From a virus: DNA of 26,161 nucleotides. The stretch spans positions 1-26,161 of the IMG/VR virus record IMGVR_UViG_3300025646_000309. One strand, 5' to 3'. Below, piece by piece: positions 20,339 through 26,161 of this stretch (positions within the stretch are counted from its first letter, which is position 1; each line of letters begins with the position of its first letter). A program made the translations under genes and the position numbers. The notes beneath the pieces were generated by a model that saw only the letters and a program-made list of their open reading frames with translations, searched no databases and had not been told where the DNA came from.

Positions 20339-23300
20339 TAAAGTAGTATTTGAAGTTCGAGCAACCTCATCAGGTTTTGAGGTTGTACAAAAACAGCAAA
20401 AGCAATTAGCTGATGCTGTAGACAAAACAAATACAAAAACACAAGAACTTAACAAAACTCAAGAAAAGAACTATGGTCGCCAAAAACAAGGTCTTATTCA
20501 AACTGCAAATTCTACAAAGAATTTTGCTAAATTATCACAAACAATAGGTTCAGGCTCTAGCGGTCTTGTTGGAGCCTATGCAACACTTGCAGCCAATATA
20601 TTTGCTGCATCCGCAGCATTTAATGCTTTAAGACAAGCAGCAGCTTTTGATCAACTTACAGCAGGTTTTACCTTTATGGCAAACGAAGCAGGAAGGACTA
20701 CAGGAATTGTAGTAGAAAGATTAAAAGAAATATCAGGAAATGCACTTTCAACACGAGAAGCTTTACAAGGCGCTTCACTCGCATTATCAGCAGGATTTCA
20801 ATCAGATGACCTAGAAAAACTTACAAAAGTAGCTAGAGGAGCTTCTCTTGCTCTTGGTCGAAATCTAAATGATGCATTTGATAGATTAACACGAGGTGCT
20901 ATAAAACTCGAACCAGAAATTTTGGATGAATTGGGTATTATGGTGCGTCTTGATGATGCTGTTGAAACTTATGCTGCAAAATTAGGTAAATCTGCAAATT
21001 CACTTACTCAATTCCAGAGACAACAAGCTTTTGTAAATGCAATTAATGATCAAGGACTAAAAAAGTTTGGAGATATTGCTGATGCAGTTGAAACAAACCC
21101 TTATGATAGATTAGCAGCAGCCTTTGAAGATTTAACAAAGAATGGCTTAAATTTATTAAATAAAGTTTTAACTCCTTTTATATCAATATTAGGTGGTTCT
21201 TCAACAGCGTTAACAGGAGGTCTAATACTATTTGGTAGTACTATTGTAACTCAAATGATTCCAGCCCTTGGAAATATGTCTAAAAAAGCAGCAGAAAATG
21301 CAGACGCATTAAAACAAATAGCAATAGAAGCAAAAGAATCTTCAGATCAAGTAATTATTGGAACAAGAGACCAAGTTCTAGGACTAGATAAATCTTCTAA
21401 GTCTTTTAGAAAATTTGCGGGTCTATTAAAACAAGGAGAGGTTGACCAAACAGAAGTACAGAAGCAACTTCTTCTTGCACAGAAAAGATTAGACAGAGCA
21501 AAAGACGTTGCAAAAAATGAAGATAAAGAATATTCTGATGCAGTTGTAAAAAATGCAAAAGAAAGAATAAATAAAGTTAAAGAAGAAATACTTTTATTAA
21601 ACCAATTAAAGAAAGCAAAAGGAGGCCAGGCACAGGCAATAGCTGACGTAGGAGCTGCAGAAACAGCTAGTGATATTGCAGGAAAAGAATCTGCAGGATT
21701 AATAGCAATTTCAGGAGCAGGACCTTTAGCTGGGTTTAAGGAAGCAAAAAAACAATTTAAAGAGTTTAGAGAAACAACAGATTTAACTAAAGAAAAATTT
21801 ACTGGGCTTTTTAAAAGCTTTAGTAGCTTTGCTCCTGTAGCAAGAACAGCTGGAGTAGCAGTAAGATTTTTTGGTACTGCATTTTTAAATGCTATACCTT
21901 TTATTGGACAAGCTGTTTTTGCAATAGGTCTTTTAATCCAAGCATTTGGGGCTTTAAAAGAAAGAATAAGCCCTACCATAAAAGAACTCGAAAACTTTAA
22001 AACAATTATAGATACAGTACCTGAAAAGCTAGATCAATTAACAGAAAAAAATGCAAAAGCAGATAGCCAAGGAGCTAGAAGTATAAATAGAATTAAAGTC
22101 CAAGCAGGATTACTTTCTGATTTAGCAGCTAATGCTAAAGGAGCCGCTGTTTCAGTTGATGATTTAACAGCTGCTGAAGCAAAAAGACAAACAGAATATA
22201 ATGAAAGAACAGGAAAGTTATCGGGAGTAGCTAGAGATCCTGTTGATGTAGAAGCAATTAGAAAAACATTTCAAGAAAAATCAGACAAAGCAATTCAACA
22301 AGGATTAAGAAATTTATTTAAGGAACAAGGAGATGAAGCAAAATTACTACAAGAAGAAATATTAAAAGCTGCAGATCAGTTTAGCAAAGAAAAAGGATTT
22401 ATTGTTAGTATAGATGAAAGTGGAAAAACAGCAGCAACCGCATCTGTTATTGCAAATATACTTGGAATTGCTGCACAGAACACAGGCGATATTAATGGAA
22501 ATTTAGATTCTTTAGAAAAACAATTAATTAGTAGTGAAAGAACTTTTGCTAAGTTTTTTCAAACTTCTAAAGGTAAAACTCCTTTTGACGATACTGCTGA
22601 AGAATTTGTAAATTTAGATTTAACATTAAAAGCTTTAAAAGATAGACCAGATGAAGTTAAAAAGAAATTAGAAGGACTTGGAAAGCAAGCAGAAAGATTT
22701 GGGATTACCTCAGCAAATGCAGGAACTAGAATAGAAGAATTAGCAACACTTTTTACAGATTTAAGAAATAAATCAAATACTTTACAAGATGAATTAAAAA
22801 CTTTAACAAATACTCAAAAAGCATTATCTCAATTTGCTTCTATAGACGCCTCTGCAACCAGAGCATTATTAGAATCTCAAAATTTAAGTGCTCAAAAACA
22901 AAAAGAACTTTATGAATTAGAATTACAGACATTAGATGCAAATTCTAAAGATAAAGAGGTCATAGCAAAAATTGCAGATTTAAATGCAAAAATAACAACA
23001 CAAACTAATTTAATTAAATCAAATGCAGAAATCACAGCGCAATCAAATTTAATTACTGCTCAAAATGCTCAAAAGATATTACAAGTAGAACAAGAAAAAA
23101 CAAAATTAACTTCTGATAGATTAAAAGCAGAAGCAAGAATAGCAAAATTTCAAAGATCAGGAACTACAAAATTATCTGCTATTGAAGAATTTGAGTTTAA
23201 ACAAAAGTTTTTAGACGACGAAAAAACAGCAGTAGCTGATAGAATTAAAAAAGAAGAAGCTATTATAGATGCTCAGTATGCTTTACTAGAAGCACAATTA

Positions 23301-24584
23301 ACTGCATCTGTAGCAAAAGGAGAAATCGACAAAACAATTGCAGAGAATATTCTAACTTCTCAGAATAGCTTAAATACGGCTATAAAATCTAGAAACACAG
23401 AAACAATAAAGGCAGCAGAGACTGCAGCTAAAATAAATCCTTTAGAAAATTTTGAATCCGCTGTTCAAGGAGGAGATTTTTTAACTATTCTACAGGCATT
23501 TGAGAAATTAGATGAAAAAACACAAGGGTTACCACAAAAATTTTCAGTAGCTAATGCAGCATTGCAACCTTTTATAACAAGCTTAAAAGAATTAGGAGCT
23601 GCTGGAGAAGTAATTGGTTTATTATCTCAAACAATGTTAACTCTAGTAGACACTTTCTTAAAATTTGATGAAACTACAAAAGAAATAGGAAAAGGATTCG
23701 GAGCTGATGCTTTTGCAGAAGGTGGAATTTTTGCGGGAATAGGAAAAGAAAAACTTGCTAGTGTAATTGGAGGATTACAAGCAGTTGGAGCGGTTTTAGG
23801 AGGGTTTAGTCAAATACTAGCCGCAGATGCACGAAGAAGAACAGAAGAAATTAATAGACAAATCGAGCAAGAAAAAAGACTAGACGGAAAATCAGAGGCA
23901 TCTTTAGCAAAAATTAAAGCAATGGAAGCTAAAAAAGAAGCTATTGCAAGAAAAGCTTTTGAAAGACAAAAGAAAATGCAAATTGCACAAACCATTATTG
24001 CTACTGCAACAGCAATTATGCAAACAGCTGCTAGTAACTTAGGAGCTCCTTGGGCGTATGCTTTAATGGGGGCAATTGGTGCAATGGGAGCTGCTCAAAT
24101 AGCTATAATTAGAAAACAAACTTATCAAGGAGAGGGGGGAGGAGATTCATCTGCTATGGGTACTGCTCTTACAATTGGTGGAAGATCAAATAATGTAGAT
24201 GTAGCAAGAGGTGCAACATCTGGAGAGTTAGCTTATCTTAGAGGGGGAAGAACAACAGGAGAAAATCTCGGAGGAGCTGGATCAAGTTTCCCAGGATCAG
24301 CTATGGGTCGCAGAGGATATGCAGATGGAGCAATGCTTGTTGGAGAAAGAGGACCTGAACTAGTAGCACCTTCTGGACAAGTAGATGTTATACCAAACTA
24401 TGCACTTGGTGGCGGAAGCACAAATGTTAACTTTACAATTAATGCAGTAGATGGACAAAGCGTACAAAACATGTTATACACACAAAGAGGAAATATCATA
24501 GGAATGATAAGAGAAGCAGCAAATGCAAATGGAGAAGGGTTTTTAGAATCAGTCGATCCAGCAGTTTATGGGGGTAATGGATAA
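20328..24584 (+). CDS. Tail tape measure protein
   Basis: It has 1418 residues; GTG 20328 starts inside the chaperone gene. The N-terminus is VVFEVRATSSGFEVVQKQQK, followed by long helical repeats. Hydrophobic segments lie at about 80-108, 276-315, 510-543, 1142-1165 and 1219-1262 (last with AYALMGAIGAMGAAQIAI). The C-terminal part has the typical tape measure signature MLVGERGPELVAPSGQVDVI (about 1334-1353) and a final beta-rich stretch NVNFTINAVDG. The length implies a tail of about 200 nm at 0.15 nm per residue. No lytic transglycosylase or peptidase domain is visible. The protein sets tail length and may enter the inner membrane on infection. Confidence 0.94.
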   Translation: MADNKVVFEVRATSSGFEVVQKQQKQLADAVDKTNTKTQELNKTQEKNYGRQKQGLIQTANSTKNFAKLSQTIGSGSSGLVGAYATLAANIFAASAAFNALRQAAAFDQLTAGFTFMANEAGRTTGIVVERLKEISGNALSTREALQGASLALSAGFQSDDLEKLTKVARGASLALGRNLNDAFDRLTRGAIKLEPEILDELGIMVRLDDAVETYAAKLGKSANSLTQFQRQQAFVNAINDQGLKKFGDIADAVETNPYDRLAAAFEDLTKNGLNLLNKVLTPFISILGGSSTALTGGLILFGSTIVTQMIPALGNMSKKAAENADALKQIAIEAKESSDQVIIGTRDQVLGLDKSSKSFRKFAGLLKQGEVDQTEVQKQLLLAQKRLDRAKDVAKNEDKEYSDAVVKNAKERINKVKEEILLLNQLKKAKGGQAQAIADVGAAETASDIAGKESAGLIAISGAGPLAGFKEAKKQFKEFRETTDLTKEKFTGLFKSFSSFAPVARTAGVAVRFFGTAFLNAIPFIGQAVFAIGLLIQAFGALKERISPTIKELENFKTIIDTVPEKLDQLTEKNAKADSQGARSINRIKVQAGLLSDLAANAKGAAVSVDDLTAAEAKRQTEYNERTGKLSGVARDPVDVEAIRKTFQEKSDKAIQQGLRNLFKEQGDEAKLLQEEILKAADQFSKEKGFIVSIDESGKTAATASVIANILGIAAQNTGDINGNLDSLEKQLISSERTFAKFFQTSKGKTPFDDTAEEFVNLDLTLKALKDRPDEVKKKLEGLGKQAERFGITSANAGTRIEELATLFTDLRNKSNTLQDELKTLTNTQKALSQFASIDASATRALLESQNLSAQKQKELYELELQTLDANSKDKEVIAKIADLNAKITTQTNLIKSNAEITAQSNLITAQNAQKILQVEQEKTKLTSDRLKAEARIAKFQRSGTTKLSAIEEFEFKQKFLDDEKTAVADRIKKEEAIIDAQYALLEAQLTASVAKGEIDKTIAENILTSQNSLNTAIKSRNTETIKAAETAAKINPLENFESAVQGGDFLTILQAFEKLDEKTQGLPQKFSVANAALQPFITSLKELGAAGEVIGLLSQTMLTLVDTFLKFDETTKEIGKGFGADAFAEGGIFAGIGKEKLASVIGGLQAVGAVLGGFSQILAADARRRTEEINRQIEQEKRLDGKSEASLAKIKAMEAKKEAIARKAFERQKKMQIAQTIIATATAIMQTAASNLGAPWAYALMGAIGAMGAAQIAIIRKQTYQGEGGGDSSAMGTALTIGGRSNNVDVARGATSGELAYLRGGRTTGENLGGAGSSFPGSAMGRRGYADGAMLVGERGPELVAPSGQVDVIPNYALGGGSTNVNFTINAVDGQSVQNMLYTQRGNIIGMIREAANANGEGFLESVDPAVYGGNG

Positions 24585-25297
24585 TGGCATTTAGTAGTTT
24601 TGCGGATAGATTACCAGATCCCAATTATAAAATAACAGAAGCAGGAGAAAATTCAGGAAGTGGAACAGCTGGTCCAGGATTTGCTTCGGTTAAATTTTCT
24701 TCTGAGCAACCCGTTTCTATGTCAAGAACAAATTCTGGGCGTGTAATTACAAGAAGCATTATGGCTCAACACTGGATTATAGATATTACTTATAATCCTA
24801 TGACTCGAGATGAATTCGAACCAGTTTATAATTTTTTAATGGAAAAAAGAGGGCGATTAAAACCATTTTATGTTGTCCTACCACAGTATTCGTCACCGAG
24901 AACGACAACGAGTGGAACAATTTATGTTTCGGGTAGTATAACAGCAGGGGATACAAATTTTTTAATAGATGGAATGGACAGTGTCACTGGTGGATTACGT
25001 CCAGGTGACATGTTTAATTTCTCAGATTCTGGAAATTCAAATCATAAAAAAATATATCAAGTAGTAAGAGTTGCTGACTCAACAAATAAATTATCTTCTG
25101 ATTCTGCTTTAGATACAACAGATGAAAGAAGATTATATGTTGTTCCTCCAGTAGAAAAAGATGTTTCAGATAATTCAACAATTACTTATACAAACCCAAC
25201 TTTTAGAGTTATTCAACGTAGTGATGTTCAAGAGTATTCTCTTGGAACAAATAATCTATATCAATTTAGTCTTCAATTAGAGGAGGCTCAACCCTAA
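24584..25297 (+). CDS. Distal / minor tail protein
   Basis: It has 237 residues and its ATG overlaps the tape measure stop. The N-terminal region (FASVKFSSEQPVSMSRTNSG, RVITRSIMAQHWIIDITYNP) and DEFEPVYNFLMEKRGRLKPF, YVVLPQYS form the pattern of a phage distal tail protein, with the 'R/K-x-K-P-F-Y-V/x-L' motif. The middle holds an inserted beta domain (SGSITAGDTNFLIDGMDSVT). The C-terminal end has SDVQEYSLGTNNLYQFSLQL. It probably sits between tube and hub. This is a lambda gpM/Dit-like place in the gene order. Confidence 0.8.
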   Translation: MAFSSFADRLPDPNYKITEAGENSGSGTAGPGFASVKFSSEQPVSMSRTNSGRVITRSIMAQHWIIDITYNPMTRDEFEPVYNFLMEKRGRLKPFYVVLPQYSSPRTTTSGTIYVSGSITAGDTNFLIDGMDSVTGGLRPGDMFNFSDSGNSNHKKIYQVVRVADSTNKLSSDSALDTTDERRLYVVPPVEKDVSDNSTITYTNPTFRVIQRSDVQEYSLGTNNLYQFSLQLEEAQP

Positions 25298-26161
25298 TGA
25301 CAAAGCGTAGTATTGATACAAGTATAGAAGAACTATTAGTCAGTAATGGTGACTTTGAATACGCGCATCTAATAAAATTCGAAAGACCTTTCGATCAAGA
25401 TCCAAGTGGTACAGGATTTCGTACAAATGCAAATCGTTATGTATATTTTACTGATGCAAGTCGTGACATAAATTTTAATGATGGTACTTCAGACCAAGAT
25501 GGAAATGCAAACGGCTCACAAGTTTATAGAGCAAATCGTGTACTTTCTGTAGGACAATACTCAGAAACAACTTCTCCTCGTGCAATAAGTGTAGGACTTA
25601 CTCTTGCTGGAGAACATTTAGGAACTTCTGTATCTGTTACAGGAGATTTTTCAAACGGTGCTTTTGCACTTGATACAACTTTTTATAATGGAAATGTTAT
25701 AGACTTAGTAGAAGAAGGTTTTCGTGAAGGCGATAAAATAAAAATTACTAAAAATTCTGGTACTTTTTCTACTGGTGATTCTTCTGTAACTTATATTATT
25801 ACTGGATTTTCAAATACTAATAGAACTCTTGCTTTAACTACAACTGGTAATGATTCAGATGATGACTCTACTTACCCAACAGATACAAATGTAGCAGTAA
25901 CTATTTCACTAGAATCAGAAGAACTAAAAGCCGCATTACTTGATAGAAGTGGTGTAAGTTTAGCAAACCCATCTTTTCTTAATAGAGAAGTATTTATTCA
26001 CAAAGTATTTATAGATCCAGAAACAGGAGATCTTATAGGAAATACAAGTATTCTTTTGTTTAAAGGTATTGTTTCTTCTTGTTCAATAGATGAAACTCTT
26101 ACTGGCAGCAGAGTAAAATGGTCATTATCAAGTCATTGGGCAGACTGGTCAGCTCTTACTG
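25297..26161 (+). CDS. Tail hub / BR0599-like protein (3' end outside window)
   Basis: The ATG overlaps the previous stop (TAATG), and 288 residues are open to the right edge with no stop. N-terminal TSIEELLVSNGDFEYAHLIK and PSGTGFRTNANRYVYFTDAS are followed by a beta section, VLSVGQYSETTSPRAISVGL, an inserted SVTGDFSNGAFALDTTFY part, and ELKAALLDRSGVSLANPSFL, REVFIHKVFIDPETGDLIGN, SILLFKGIVSSCSIDETLTG. The NREVxIxKxFxDxxTGxxI-xxxLLFxGxxSS pattern resembles the phage BR0599/DUF2163 hub protein, from memory. It lies in the usual place after the distal tail protein. Confidence 0.8.
   Translation, partial: MTKRSIDTSIEELLVSNGDFEYAHLIKFERPFDQDPSGTGFRTNANRYVYFTDASRDINFNDGTSDQDGNANGSQVYRANRVLSVGQYSETTSPRAISVGLTLAGEHLGTSVSVTGDFSNGAFALDTTFYNGNVIDLVEEGFREGDKIKITKNSGTFSTGDSSVTYIITGFSNTNRTLALTTTGNDSDDDSTYPTDTNVAVTISLESEELKAALLDRSGVSLANPSFLNREVFIHKVFIDPETGDLIGNTSILLFKGIVSSCSIDETLTGSRVKWSLSSHWADWSALT

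Noticed and set aside
21347-21979. 210-codon open frame on the - strand
   Set aside because: It lies wholly inside the tape measure gene. Its Ala/Ser/Phe-rich translation is what the complement of a Lys/Glu/Ala-rich gene gives, and there is no start signal.
1-26161. CRISPR arrays, tRNA or rRNA genes, insertion sequences
   Set aside because: Looked for spaced direct repeats, cloverleaf ends and transposase motifs on both strands. None was found.

Overview
The window looks like about 26 kb of an AT-rich, tightly packed tailed-phage genome. From 4.9 kb to the right edge it carries a siphovirus-type head and long non-contractile tail module, all on the + strand: terminase, portal, protease/capsid fusion, connectors, tail tube, tape measure and distal tail. 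The small basic proteins before the terminase and the low G+C suggest an aquatic, probably marine, virus of a Gram-negative host. The Gram-negative host follows from a complete outer-membrane lipoprotein secretin (CsgG) at the left end. I see no integrase, repressor, attachment site or tRNA, so lysogeny is not supported. The host genus cannot be read from this sequence.

Region 1 (1-4903) is an unusual accessory island: the C-terminus of a CsgF-like protein, a full CsgG-like secretion lipoprotein, an Asp-rich curlin-like repeat protein, a secreted FecR-domain protein with an acidic repeat tail, a small exported protein of unknown function, and an intact CHASE2-type membrane adenylyl cyclase. 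All six reading frames overlap head to tail. At four of the five junctions the overlap encodes the next protein's signal peptide (three Sec-type, one lipoprotein). This looks like one translationally coupled unit joining outer-membrane export of an amyloid-like fibre to a periplasm-facing sensor that would make cAMP.

Region 2 (4904-9173) starts with a perfect sigma70-type promoter (TTGACA, 17 nt, TATAAT). It holds about sixteen small genes, several too short for standard ORF cut-offs. They include a one-TM membrane protein, a Cys-rich zinc-ribbon-like protein, a beta-rich likely virion protein, a ParB-like protein and a series of very basic Lys/Arg-rich proteins. Two tandem inverted repeats occupy one of its few real gaps.

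Region 3 (9170-14490) holds the large terminase, a second perfect promoter (18-nt spacer), an HNH protein, the portal, a small Lys/Pro/Ala-tailed protein and a single-chain prohead protease-major capsid fusion. It is closed by a strong intrinsic terminator. Region 4 (14497-26161) is the connector and tail module: connector, head-closure candidate, tail terminator, two paralogous tail-tube-like proteins, a tail-assembly chaperone pair with a likely +1 frameshift, a 1418-residue tape measure, a distal tail protein and a tail hub/BR0599-like protein cut by the window edge.

The most interesting hypothesis is that region 1 is a phage-encoded envelope system. Its export channel, fibre-like substrate, FecR-domain protein and cAMP-producing CHASE2 receptor would together remodel the surface or physiology of the infected cell, for example to exclude superinfection, cause aggregation or shift host regulation.
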